Positions 11,414 through 21,950 of a stretch of DNA of 64,000 nt are shown one piece after another. Both the position numbers and the translations under genes were made by a program. The notes under the pieces were generated by a model that worked only from the letters and a program-made list of their open reading frames with translations, made no database searches and was not told the DNA's origin. The stretch's first letter is position 1. The number at the start of each line of letters is the position of its first letter. Origin of the DNA: Eleusine coracana subsp. coracana (lineage: Eukaryota; Streptophyta; Magnoliopsida; Poales; Poaceae); the NCBI GenBank assembly GCA_032690845.1, contig CM064429.1, forward strand, positions 12,866,569-12,930,568, in the 5' to 3' direction.

Positions 11414-11418
11414 GAGTC

Positions 11419-12250
11419 CTTGTCACTCTTTTTGTCGATGCACGCAACCCGGTCCGTTGTCCGTGGACTCTTGGTGGGACAGAGAAATAAGAAGCTTCTC
11501 TATCCACTACCTGTTAGACCTGCTCTGGAACATCTCCCTTTCTCTAAGAAAGATCAAGGAGAGCTTCCGCCATGTGCTTGTTTTTCATGTTGACCCAAAT
11601 TCCATTGTTTTTGCAAAGCTCTTGTAGAATTCGAGGCAACATCTTGAAATTAATGAAATTTTCTAGACTCACCAAGTATTTTCGAGGGACATGCAAAAGG
11701 GAGACACCCTCCATCCGTGTGAAAATGTTTGGGAAACCAGCATTCTTCATACCCCTCCACAGCTCAGAAAAGCATCGCCTCACAACCGCGATCGGCGGAG
11801 GCACTGCTAGCATTCTATTGAGAAGATTTGAAAGCAAAGGAGTCCCCTTCTCGGAGCTTGGTTAAGGGCCATCCTCTTAAGCACTTACAAAATATCCAGC
11901 ATCCGACTGTTTAGTGCCACTGGCAACAACCTGTGCAGTCAGCATAGGGGCAGCGGCAGGAGCAACTGAATTTTTCTCGTATTTGTCATGGATCATATTG
12001 CTTAAGTATTGACTATTTGAATTGAACAACTGAATCTTGCTTAAACTTGGATGGTGGGGACGCATCCTCCAATCGCCACAGACGTCCACTCTGTCCGACG
12101 CTCATTCTTAGCTGCTCGCTTACTACCCACCCGCCGGCCTGTGTGCGGGCCTCAATTCGCTGTGTCATGGTCATTTCACCGTCAGACTTCTCTCTTTCTT
12201 GCTTCGGCATGCCGTTCGTTGATGAAGCTAGTCAGCCTAGTTGCGAGGTC
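11419..12250 (-). pseudogene. Likely upstream part of the LINE split by the copia insertion
   Basis: Because GAGTC flanks the copia element, this DNA was contiguous with the minus-strand LINE fragment at 1-712. On the minus strand two open stretches occur (11837-11544 and 12210-12013). Neither contains a motif I recognise; the first has a pattern with RRCFSELWRGMKNAGF and RKYLVSLENF. They may be the LINE ORF1 or 5' region, or older DNA into which a 5'-truncated LINE inserted. The LINE assignment is inference from contiguity only. Confidence 0.3.
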
Positions 12251-12800
12251 CACCGGTGGTGGCCTTCGCTCCCTTGCAACACTCTTGGTCAATAATGGTG
12301 AACTAGAGCAGCCCCCGCTTCATGCCTCCATGTGCTGCAGAATCTATCTGATGCGGAGTTTGAGTGGAGAAATCAAAGGAGCAAGATCTATAGAATATAC
12401 AGATTTTAGTGAATCGGGTTGTGGATTTGTGAAGGGGAGAAACGCGCGCGCGAGAGAGAGATTTACAGAAAGACCCTCATGTTCATGTGATTTTACCATG
12501 CATAGTTTTACATACTTTTTCAGCTTCACAGAATTTCCTTTAGACCTCTGAACTTTATCAAAATTGATGAGCGCGTCTGGTTTTCTAGTAACAACATACA
12601 TATCAAGCGATATTTTTTAGATTAAATCTTATTAATTTAATATAAGGAGATTTTATGAGGCTTTTTTGAAGACGCTCTCACAGCAGCCCTACACAACATG
12701 GCAAGCCGATAGTGGCTTGTAAGTTACAAAGCTGTCGCATGATTGAAATTGAGGAGAATCATAGAGCATCAGAGCGGTGGATCCTCTTCATTGATGAAAG
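12251..12800. other. No recognised gene
   Basis: Small open frames occur on both strands (for example 12344-12601 minus) without motifs, a consistent codon signal or repeats. This may include the 3' flank of the inhibitor gene. Nothing further can be supported. Confidence 0.3.
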
Positions 12801-12815
12801 AGCATCCTTCAACGC

Positions 12816-12877
12816 TTTATTCAACAGTTATTAAAGAAAAACGCTTTATTCAACGGTTATTAAAAAAATGCTTTATT
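12816..12877 (-). terminator. Three AATAAA poly(A) signals downstream of the inhibitor gene
   Basis: On the minus strand AATAAA occurs at 12877-12872, 12850-12845 and 12821-12816, starting 57 bases after the stop codon. They lie in a short diverged tandem repeat of roughly 30 bases (GCTTTATTCA on the plus strand). They are plausible polyadenylation signals for the gene at 12934-13371. Confidence 0.5.
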
Positions 12878-12933
12878 CAGCAGCACATCCAACGCGTTGT
12901 TCCACTACTTGGTGGGCATGGCTACGGTTCAAT

Positions 12934-13371
12934 TTACTCGCCGGCGCCGATGAGGGAGAAGCAGAACGGGCCTCCAGTGATGGTGGCCATGTTGCACTCC
13001 GCCTCAGTTACCAGTTTGGGTGCGAACGCCCTCTGCATCTGCCTGGGGCATCCCGGCAGGTCCTGGAGGAGGCGGCCCTCGTGCTGCCCGTTCGGCGCGA
13101 CCACGCCGTCCATGAGGATCCGCACCGCCTCGCAGCGGCAGTAGGGCGCGATGGCCTCCAGCTGGCTGCAGCAACGCGCCTTCATCTCCTGTGTCGGGAG
13201 ATGGGGCCCCACGCCGCAGGCACGGGTCGACACGTACCAGCGGCAGCTGTCCAGCGGGTTATGCGGGATGGCCATGCCCGGAAAGCACGAGGTCCCCACG
13301 CTGGCGACGGCGGCCGCGACAAAGGAGGAGAGCAGGATGGCGGAGAGGAGGATGTGGGTGGTCGGCGCCAT
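12934..13371 (-). CDS. Bifunctional trypsin/alpha-amylase inhibitor family protein (Hageman-factor-inhibitor-like)
   Basis: A secreted seed-type serine protease and/or insect alpha-amylase inhibitor of the cereal inhibitor (CM-protein) family, 145 residues. Residues 1-24 form a signal peptide (hydrophobic LLSAILLSSFVAAAVA). The mature part has ten cysteines, including the adjacent pair KARCC and the YCRC motif, arranged as in the family's four-helix, five-disulphide fold. IPHNPL, SCRWYV and LVTEAECN also match the maize 14-kDa inhibitor as I recall it. The ATG at 13371 is preferred over one at 13419 because it places the signal peptide at the N-terminus. There is a single exon, usual for this family. 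Oddity: the inhibitory loop reads CGVGPHLP, with His where the maize protein has the reactive-site Arg. It is the only apparently intact host gene in the window and is flanked by transposons; expression is unknown. Confidence 0.88.
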   Translation of the reverse strand: MAPTTHILLSAILLSSFVAAAVASVGTSCFPGMAIPHNPLDSCRWYVSTRACGVGPHLPTQEMKARCCSQLEAIAPYCRCEAVRILMDGVVAPNGQHEGRLLQDLPGCPRQMQRAFAPKLVTEAECNMATITGGPFCFSLIGAGE

Positions 13372-13455
13372 TGACGTTGTTGCTTGCGCGAGAATGAGAT
13401 TGTGATGACAGAGGGGCACCTACGTACCATCCCTTATCTAGCACACGGCTGCTGC

Positions 13456-13463
13456 CTTTTTAA
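13456..13463 (-). promoter_or_regulatory. Possible TATA-like element of the inhibitor gene
   Basis: The minus strand reads GTTAAAAAG about 85-92 bases upstream of the ATG at 13371. Its position suits a core promoter with a short leader, but the match to TATAAA is weak. GATAAGG at about 13440-13434 is an alternative. Confidence 0.3.
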
Positions 13464-13479
13464 CATTCAGATAGCTGCT

Positions 13480-14374
13480 GCTGATGTGGAGGTGAGTATC
13501 TTGTTAGCTACTGTAGTCATTAGTTCTCTAAAACAGCTTAGCTTGTGCGCTTGGCTTTTCAGTAGTCAACGCGCGGAAGGTGATGTTACAGCAGTAAAGC
13601 CCTTGCCATTTCGTCGTCGTGTAGTGCTACACCAGATGCGTAGGCATCAGGTGGTCGCGCTGCTTGGTGCTTCCTGTGCCGCGCCGAACTAGTCGCGTCA
13701 TCATTGAAGCTGTTGCCGGTGGAGGTCGTATGCATCACGCGACATATCTTGGATCGATCGAGAGCGCTGGATCAATGCAGCCCCGTCTCCAGTCATGAGG
13801 CCATGCACCAGAGTCACGATCGCATCCCTCCACGAGAAACTAGAGGGACCTGGGCAGGTCACCCAGCAGCACATTAGCAGTCGATCCATCATAGCGCACA
13901 TCGCTAGCACACAAGGCCTGTCATGTGCATCTCACCTCTGATTTTCTTTGCCACGTCACGGCAGGGAGTGGAAAAGAGAGCCATAGCTATGCGTGGGCAC
14001 ATGTTTGCTGTACACAGAGAAGCTTTCAACTAATGCTAGTTTTCTTTTTCTTTTTACCCAATCTTTGATTCAGAGGTTTGTGTCGCCTTCGCCATTTATC
14101 AACACTCGAAGGTACATCAAAGGACAAGGTTGTTGTTGCGTGCTAGCCAAGCTGTAACGCTCGTGGTAATCTTTATTAGAGTTGCCACTCATCTGGACGG
14201 TGCCACCACTTATATATGTCTTATTCTCATCACCATGTTAGTTGATGGTCCAAGTCTGCACAGTTTGACACCCTCGCGTGATTGGCCTGTCCTCAGGTTT
14301 GCCGTTTACGTCGATGATTTTAAAACATCGTCCTTCTCACGGGTATGATTGCGTCCACCTTGACCTAGCTACAC
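13480..14374. other. No recognised gene
   Basis: This is the 5' flank of the inhibitor gene and beyond. Short open frames (for example 13701-13910 minus) have no motif or family signature. No transposon termini were noticed. Confidence 0.3.
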
Positions 14375-15305
14375 CACTACAAAAGTGGGCTGTAGCAGCG
14401 GGGAAAACCCACTGTAGCAGCGGGTAGGCTGCTCCGCCGCTACCCTAACGCAACTAAAAAAAAAAAAAGCTCTAGCAACGGTTGACTTGAAGATGAAATC
14501 AACCACTGGTAATAAGAAATTAGTAGCGGCGGATGACAACTTCAGCCGCCACTACCCATAAATCTAAAAAACAAAAAAAGGGCCCACCAGCCCACAAGAG
14601 CCCGATGGACCCGTAGCCGCCGCCGCTCGGAGCACCCACCGCCTGCCGCTCGGAGCAGCAGCCGCTGCCGCTCGGAGCACCAGGACAGGGGGATGGGAGG
14701 AGCTCGCCGACGCGTCTGGGGGGGCCGGATCCGGAGGGGGGATGGGAGAGGCACTGGATGAGGAGGAGAGGCGCCACCGAGCCATCAGAGAGGGGGAGGG
14801 GCCCTAGATCCGGACCAGAGGAGCCCGCCGCCGCTGCCGGGCTTGAAGGTGAGGGGGAGATGCGCCACCGTCGAGAGGGGGAGGAGCCCGCCGCCGTCAT
14901 CGAGCCTGAAGGTGAGGGGGAGGGGCAGCGCCGCCGTCGGGGAGGGGAGCGCTGGATTCGGACGGAAAGAGCCTGCCACTGCAGCCGAGCTCAAAGGTGA
15001 GGGGGAGGAGCCCGCCACCGCCGCTTGGATCTGCCCGGATGGAGAAGAGAGGGAGGGAGGCACATCGCTTGGATCTGGGGAGAGAGAGAGAGATGATGGG
15101 GCGGCGGGGTAGAGTGGGGAGGAGTGGGAGGCAGGGCGGCGCGCGGTGGGGAGGAGTGGGAGGCTGGCGTGGTTAGGGTTCTAGTTTTTATACACGTGAG
15201 ATGTTAATGGGCCTTGGGCAGCATAGTAGCGGCGGTTCGTTATGTGGGCCTTGTGCTGCATCAAGGGGCTATCATCCGCATGAGGTACCAGTTTTCTTTG
15301 TAGTC
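14375..15305 (+). mobile_element. Small non-autonomous CACTA element, GC-rich
   Basis: The left end reads CACTACAAAAGTGGGCTG, followed by repeated GTAGCAGCGG and GTAGCGGCGG subterminal motifs in both orientations. The right end, GGTACCAGTTTTCTTTGTAGTC, corresponds to the other terminus with GTAGTC instead of GTAGTG. Size is about 930 bp. The interior (14590-15170) is a GC-rich run of GAGGGGGAG and CCGCCGCC repeats, open in many frames purely from composition. No TSD match was found (CAC at the left, GTC at the right), so the right boundary is uncertain. Confidence 0.5.
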
Positions 15306-15560
15306 GTCGCATCTGCACTTTGGTGCTTCAACCTTGACCTCGATCGACTCCTTTGACTTCGATACCATCTGCTTCATCTCTAGCCTCACCATCTACGGTG
15401 CTCCGGCTGTGGCCATTATGACTTCTATAGATTCAAGTTCAGTTAAATGAATTTTGAGCTATTTGAAGCAAATATTAAAGTTAGACTGAAGATTAGCAGA
15501 TCATATGCATGGTCTATGTTAATTAGTAAATCTATTTTCAGATGATGACTGGGCGTGATC
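15306..15560. other. Spacer between two CACTA elements, no gene seen
   Basis: About 255 bp without recognisable coding or repeat features. It becomes A/T-rich next to the large CACTA element. Confidence 0.3.
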
Positions 15561-16420
15561 ATTCACTAGTAGAAATGTGCACAACAATGACATTTTAAAA
15601 ATGCGTCATAGAAGATGACTCTACCATGACAAAAATTAGTGGACTGTCATGGTACACGAGTGATGAATTTTCTTTGACAAAATTTATGACAAAGTCTGAA
15701 ATGGCATCATAGAAGAGCACAAACAGAACGTCATAGAACACCAGCCCATCCGCGCCACAGTTTTGTGACAGTCTTGATTCGTCATAGAACCATACCAGCT
15801 GACACGTGTGCCATATGTGGGTCCAACATTCCAACATGGCCTGAGAAGCATGTGCTAAGTCCATATGTAAGCTCTCTCGATCCACCCAGGCTTGCATTTT
15901 AGGGCTCTCGGTCCAACGTGGCATTGGGTCCGCTGGCCCCACATGTAAGAACTGTAGGTCCATTGTTGCACAGGGTCCATATGTCAGGTGGGTTGGTCTA
16001 TGGGGTCCACATGTAAGCGCTACCACCATGCTCGACAAGTTTTTTTGTAAGTTAAAAACAAACCGCGGGTGCCAGGTCTCAAACCCACGACCAGCCCCAA
16101 GAAACCGAAAGACTTACCATCACGCTAGGACACCCACTTGATTCAAGGGTGATAACAATTTTTTTTAATGTTGTTATGCCGATGTTCGCCATTACTGAAT
16201 TGGATCATTTGTAGGATACTGGACTGGACCATTTGTATGATACATTCTCCAGGTTTACTTTGCAAACAAGCCAGACTTTATCACTAAGGAATGTGACTAT
16301 CTTAGGAAATTTGAACAACAATTTCTTTCAGATCAATTCACTGAGAACAACAATAGTCTAGATCAACTTATAGCACAACATAAGAATAATAAGAAACTGT
16401 ATCACTAAGACTACATCCTT

Positions 16421-16639
16421 TCACTCAATTTTGCCAACTACATCAACTTTCTTCAGCGGCTTGTTAGCATCAATGGGACCAATTGAATGAGGTTTGTTGA
16501 AATCCAGAACCATAGCATCAAATGTTGGATACTTTTGGTAGCATGCACCAGGGTATCCAGTTACTTGCTTCTGGCATTCTGGCCAACTGTGGTAGACTCC
16601 AGGCCTTCTTTCTACAAAAACTGCATAGCAGCAAGCCAT
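16421..16639 (-). CDS. RNase H1 N-terminal (viroplasmin-type) domain fragment captured in CACTA
   Basis: A 72-codon frame encodes the hybrid-binding-type domain found at the N-terminus of RNase H1 and in many plant hypothetical proteins. The start YAVFVERRPGVYHSWPEC matches the YYAVFVGRKPGIY-SWPEC pattern, followed by QVTGYPGACYQKYPTFDAM. This fold binds RNA/DNA hybrids. No RNase H catalytic domain was seen nearby, so it would be a domain alone, or one exon of a longer gene reading leftward with its upstream part near 17150-17640. Its location inside TIR-bounded CACTA DNA points to transposon capture. The glycine usual after YAVFV is Glu here. Whether it is expressed is unknown. Confidence 0.6.
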   Translation of the reverse strand: MACCYAVFVERRPGVYHSWPECQKQVTGYPGACYQKYPTFDAMVLDFNKPHSIGPIDANKPLKKVDVVGKIE

Positions 16640-17202
16640 GTCTCTGCATCACAGTGGAATCCAACATCCAACATCAACAGTTAATGCATAAAACAAGAAC
16701 AGACCATGAATCACAGTTATAGATTAATTTTCATGGCTTGATGAGACAATGAATCATAAATCTAGGTAGGAAAAGGGAGGGGGCGAGTTCTTTAAATCAT
16801 ATCGTCGTTGGGGAAGTCTAGGTATTCGACATAGGTTAGGTGGTCCCGTTGGCGTCGATGTGGCGGGCCTCGAGGTCATCGGCGCGGGGCGGGTGGTCAA
16901 GTCGGCATCGATGTGGAGTTGAGGGTGATTGGCGAGGAATGCGATATGAGTTGATGCCAAGGGGGTCCATAACTCAGTCTGGGCCCATGACTCAGTGACG
17001 GGGGAGAGAGTGCGCACACGAGTTGGGCCCAGAGGCCCCTTCGTGATAATTAACATAGAGTGATAATGTTAAAAAATAATGATAATTAAGCAGCATAATA
17101 TGCAATAACACAGAATATTAAAAAACATAATAAAAAACATGGACAATGAATAGGGTCGCTCAATCGCTCCTCCAACCCCTGTTCCGAGCAAGCCTGCAGT
17201 GC

Positions 17203-17640
17203 TCATTGACGTTGTGCTGCCAGGCTAGCTCGACCCCTTCCACGGCAGCGTTGCTCGTCGATGTTGAGACGAATGCCCCACATTGTGCCCGCCTCGAACT
17301 GGTAGACGGGGCAGCGGTACCGCCTCATCCCGGATGGGGTAGTCGTAACAGAGATGCGTAGGCAGCGCCGGCCGTCATCTTTAAACGGTGCCTCCTTCTC
17401 GTCGTCATCGCTGTCCGTGTGACACCGCACACGGCTGGGACCAGCACCACCTGAGGATGTACCGCGCACGACCGGTGCAGGCGGGCTGGAGCAGGAGTAG
17501 GTGATCGAGCGTGTCTGCATGGTGCTACCGGAGATGTCGTCTGATGCTGCTCGCGTGCCAAGGCAGTCTGCCTCTCCGCCGGGAGCATCACCGTGCCGGG
17601 GCCACACGACATCAGCATGGGGCAAATCCGCTCGGTTCAC
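17203..17640 (-). CDS. Unrecognised open frame inside the CACTA element
   Basis: 145 codons, opening GC-rich, with an acidic patch (SDDDEKEAPFKDDG) followed by PSGMRRYRCPVYQFEAGTMW. It lies upstream of, and on the same strand as, the RNase H1-type domain at 16421-16639, so it could be an exon of the same captured transcript. No family is recognised, and codon bias could equally reflect base composition. Confidence 0.2.
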   Translation of the reverse strand: MNRADLPHADVVWPRHGDAPGGEADCLGTRAASDDISGSTMQTRSITYSCSSPPAPVVRGTSSGGAGPSRVRCHTDSDDDEKEAPFKDDGRRCLRISVTTTPSGMRRYRCPVYQFEAGTMWGIRLNIDEQRCRGRGRASLAAQRQ

Positions 17641-18004
17641 GGTATGCCGGTGGAGATGACAGAGGCGGCGGAGAGTGGGACGATGATGAGCACGGAGGAG
17701 ATCGTCCCAACGGATCCATGGTCGAGCACGGATGGCAAGGAAGGCGAGGTGAGGGGAAGGCGAGAGGATTTTGGTTATGCAAGAATGGCAAGGAAGACGA
17801 TGAGAGAGACCACTTGTTTATAGGCGGCAGGGACGGCTAATGACCGTTCGGTCAACTCAATGGGCAAGTTCAAGGCCATTGGTGGATGGGTGTCTCTGAT
17901 GGACATGCATTGATGGGGGTGGACGGATCATTTCTAACCTAACCACTGATACGTGGAACCGTTATCATCTGGGGCCACAAGTCATGGATTTGGGTGAGGC
18001 CGCA

Positions 18005-18170
18005 TTTGCGAGGCAGTCAATTAGTTGGTCATGGAAGGCGAGGTTGTTGCGGTCATGGAAGGCGAGGAGGTTGCGATCATGCATGGAAGGTGAGGCGGTC
18101 AATTAGTTGGTCCCGGAAGGCGAGGAGGTTGCGGTCATGCATGGAAGGCGAGGAGGTTGCGGTCATGTCG
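18005..18170. repeat. Short minisatellite, units with GGAAGGCGAGGAGGTTGC
   Basis: Five or so imperfect units built on GGAAGGCGAGGAGGTTGCGGTCATG lie inside the CACTA element. A longer sub-block including TCAATTAGTTGGTC is also repeated. No coding role is evident. Confidence 0.6.
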
Positions 18171-18179
18171 CATGCCTTG

Positions 18180-21040
18180 CCTTCACCGTCACCGGCGCCA
18201 TGCCCCCATCATCGCCGCCATCGTCCCCACCATCCACGCCGCTACCGCGCTAAGGATGCGCATGGAAGTATTTGAGCATGCGCCGTTTCGATGTCTGGAT
18301 GGACAGGAGGAGATTTGGGCGCACGGAAGGTTTTGAGCGTGCGTGCGGAAGCATTTGAGCGTGCACGGCGCGATGAGAGCGCGCCCGGCTCGTCTGCGGC
18401 GAGTTCCAAAAACATAAACGCACAAAAATACAGTCAACAAAAAATTGAAACATGAAAACTTGCATATACCAAACCTAACATTCAAATTATGGGGAGAGTT
18501 TGACAACCGACAACATGATGAACTTAAAACAATGATCTAAAAACACCACCCAGCGACTCCATGACTCCATGACTCCATGACGCCGACCACGAGTCCCAAC
18601 ACACACTCCCCACATCTCAACGACGATGCCCACGCCGACATCAGACCTAATCATCCGCCATTAGGTCGTCGGTCAGCTTCCTGTGCTGATTCTTGCTGTC
18701 ACGTGACAACAGGTTGTCACGAGTCAACGTGACGGCGTGGAGGGTCACCTCGTGCCTATTCAGTGTCTCACCAATGCTGACACGGGGCACCAGAGGAGAC
18801 GGATGGTAGAGGGGACAATGCCATCACTTCATTCCTGTAGGCGTATTCCTGTAGAGGGCACGGAGGTGGCGGTCGCCACTGTCGTCGCTGTTAGCGTTGC
18901 TGTGGACGACCGGCGGAGCAACTGGCACCAGCAGAGGCGTAGCGCTGGTGGGGCCAGTGGGTTCAGCACCCATGGACGGTGGTTTGGAGTAGAGGCGCTT
19001 CGGGGGCGGCGACGAAGACCGCGATGGGCTTCGGCAATGATGGCTCTGCATGAACAGTACAACAAGATCAACATTGTTAGATAATCGTAACATCCACAAA
19101 ATGGAGTGATAGATCGAGTGAAAGAACCTATACCGGAGATCGGTGGTGATAGGGGGAGGCCATGGAGTCTCACGAAAACGGCGGAGGCAGAGCAACGATT
19201 GCGGAGGGGGAGGCATAGAGAGGACAGGAAGCGAATTTGATGTGGGGGAGAGTACGGCGTGTGGGTTTGGTTTATATGGTGCAGGGAGGCTAGGGGATGC
19301 CAGATGCATTCCTGCTCGATCGATCTACATACCCACTCTCTGACATGTGGGCTCGTGCTTTTGCGAACTCCACAAGTCATTGAAATTGTCTGTTGAATTG
19401 GGTCTCCCACTAACCCATGATTGAACATGGAGGACAGACGTGGGGTTGTGTGTGCCTACGAAGAGTCCGCAAGTCATTGATGCGCACGGGAGATGCAGAG
19501 GCATGTGGTGGCCTCTTTACCCACTCGCTGAGACGTGGGCCCGATATTTGCCGACCCCGCTTCTCATTGATGTCGTCCACTCTCGCGGAGAACTACTCCG
19601 GATAAGCAACACATAGTTACTGACAGATGAGCCCCACTGTCAGTAGCGGATTAGTCACACTCGTAGTAGCCCATTGAATTCGTTTTGTCTCTGGGACGGC
19701 TTGTTTCTGATAATATGTTTTCGTACTTCCTAATTATCAATTATTTTCTATCTAACATAATGTGTCGATTCATGCAATACGATTTTGTGAGAACAAGTAC
19801 CATACACTCCTCCACTTTTAGTAAATTTTATCAATTTTTTTTTGTAAATTTCATGTCTTGTAAGTGTTTTGAATTTGCATTCATGTGATGGGTAAATATG
19901 ATGTTCCAATGGACAAAAATATTCTAAAAATTCCTAAATAATTATTGTAGCTTGGGATACATATGTTTCACCTCTATAGGAAGTTATAACTATAGACTCG
20001 TGTTTTTTTGCAAGATACAAAAAAAAAAAGTAAACAACTAATTTTCCAATATTTGACACATTTTTTTCTCCCAAGTTACAATGAATTGTAGGTTCTAATT
20101 TGGCACAGGTATTGTACATGACTCAATACACATGTACAAATTTTGTTATATGTTTTGAAAACTTTTTAACATTCCATGTCTTTTGAAACCTAAGAGTCAT
20201 TTTCAAGTGATATGGAGTATGGGAGCAAGTTCACACTTAACAAAACACACGTAAGTTTCAATTGTTGTAAACATCTCTACAGTATCCTAAGATGTTCAAG
20301 TGCATAAGATTTGTATGTTCACAAAGTTTGGTAACCAAAATCATTTTTGTGTGATATATGCAAATCTTTTTTTGATGTCGATGGATATTAACGTTAACTA
20401 GTTTATAGATTTCAACTACGTTATCAGAATGAAAAAGGTGCACGACGATTTTAGGGGATTTTAGAAACAAAAATCAACTCATTTGGACCTTATATGACCA
20501 ATCTATACGTGTTTTAGTTGTTATTTGCAAACCAAAAACAGAAACGTACTGTCTATCAAGAACTGGGAAAGACTGCAGATGAACTAAGACACTACATGAC
20601 AGGTGGATCCAGCAAGCGTTGGGCGTGAAACCGTTCGTCAAAATTTGCGGCCTCTGAAAGTTTGAACATGAAAGGTTAGTCATACCCCTGACTCAAATTG
20701 TTCAGCTGTGACTACTCAAAGGCATAACTGCTGATTCGTGCTGGGCCGCCACGGTCGAATATATTCTCTCCTGTTACCCCCAAAATTCAAATCATTTCTC
20801 CTCCACCTCCACACCGTTGCTGCGCACCAGATCTCCACCTTCTCCTCCTCGTTCTGCTTGAAGCCGTCACACCGGACCTCCTCATCGACGCTGTCAGTGC
20901 GCACTGGATCATCGTCATTGTCTTCGTCGTCATCCCGCACCGGAGCTCCACCTCCTTCTCTGCCTTGTCCATACCATCGCCCCACTCCGGATCTCCTTCA
21001 CCTCGTCATCGACCTCTTCCACATCGTTGGGGCACACCGG
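18180..21040. other. CACTA interior without recognised genes
   Basis: GC-rich sequence to about 19600 (open frames at 18829-19428 minus and elsewhere without motifs), then A/T-rich sequence to about 20700. The GC-rich part may be captured genic DNA. No domain, intron signal or repeat could be supported. Confidence 0.3.
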
Positions 21041-21080
21041 ACCTCCTCCTCCTCCTCCTCCTCCTCCTCCTCCTCCTCCA
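21041..21080. repeat. (CTC)n microsatellite
   Basis: About 13 CTC units just upstream of the transposase gene inside the CACTA element. Confidence 0.9.
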
Positions 21081-21559
21081 TCAACTGCCTCATATGCTAT
21101 TGATTCAGCACCTCATCCGCTACCTCGCCTCGCCCTATGGGAAGACACGATCATGGATGACGAAGAGGCCACGAACACCACCTAGTGCAAGGTACGACGA
21201 ATAGGGCTATAAATTTTTATAGGGTTACAGATTGGCGTCAATAGTTTGGATTAGTTTAGTTCAGTACAGTCTAACACATAAAGTTTGTTGACAACATTAA
21301 GAAACTCCAATAACTGATTATGAGCGGGAGCGTGAGGCCAGTATCAAGGATAATCTTAGAAGAATGGCTGATTTGGGACTATCCTCAAATCCTTTACCGG
21401 AAGGATCTGACTCATCAGATTACCTTCCTGAAGCTGAAGAAAATGTTCATGGGAATGTTGATACAGACTTACAGGTGGAGGAGTCCCAAACACTTACAAT
21501 CGAGGTAGATGTTTTTCTTATTCTGGTGGTGGTGGGAAAAACTGATTTCTTCAGTGTTG

Positions 21560-21950
21560 TTAGCTTGCACTTGTCATTAGCATGGATTATTGTTGTATGA
21601 CACACTTGTCGTTAGCATGCATTAGTGTTGTACGACACACTTGTCGTTAGCATGCATTAGTGTTGCATGACACACTTGTCATTAACATGCTTTACTGTTG
21701 TATGACATACTTGTCATTAGCATGCTTTACTATTGTATGACACAGTTGTCATTAGCATGCTTTACTGTTGTATGACACACTTGTCATTACCTTGCTTTAC
21801 TGTTGTATGACACACTTGTCTTTAGCATGCTTTAGTGTTGTATGACACACTTGTCATTAGCATGGTTTACTGTTGTATGACACACTTTTGTATGACACAC
21901 ATGTCATTACCATACTTTACTGTTGTATGACACAATTGTAACAAATATAC
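21560..21950. repeat. 35-bp minisatellite, about 11 copies
   Basis: Direct repeats of a 35-base unit built on CACTTGTCATTAGCATGC followed by TTTACTGTTGTATGACA, with one truncated unit near 21883-21897. It lies between the first and second coding blocks of the transposase gene, probably in an intron, and ends just before the AG preceding the next block. Units differ by 1-5 bases. Confidence 0.85.

Larger units (their letters stand above)
713..11418 (+). mobile_element. Ty1/copia element with inverted internal segment, TSD GAGTC
   Basis: The element lies between 5-base direct duplications GAGTC at 713-717 and 11414-11418. It has plus-oriented LTRs at 718-1046 and 11043-11413, a PBS-like site just after the left LTR and a purine-rich tract just before the right one. 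The RNase H tail at 10922-11020 also reads on the plus strand. All other copia coding (reverse transcriptase, linker, integrase C-terminus) reads on the minus strand, so the core is inverted relative to its ends. Later insertions inside it include a CACTA end, gypsy fragments, a hAT element and a solo gypsy LTR. The reverse transcriptase to linker segment is present twice (1065-1836 and 7285-10640). The element cannot make a polyprotein. Confidence 0.75.

Noticed and set aside
12868..13374. 168-codon open frame on the plus strand opposite the inhibitor gene, plus other overlapping frames
   Set aside because: It is the GC-rich shadow of the minus-strand inhibitor gene; the minus frame has signal peptide, ten cysteines and family motifs, the plus frame has none.
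14520..15112. Several overlapping open frames of 70-126 codons on both strands
   Set aside because: They arise from GC-rich GAGGGGGAG/CCGCC repeats inside the small CACTA element; every frame is open and low-complexity.
18824..19428. 199-codon minus-strand frame and its overlapping 161-codon frame
   Set aside because: No recognisable motif; overlapping frames are equally open and the base composition explains them. Left as unassigned CACTA interior.
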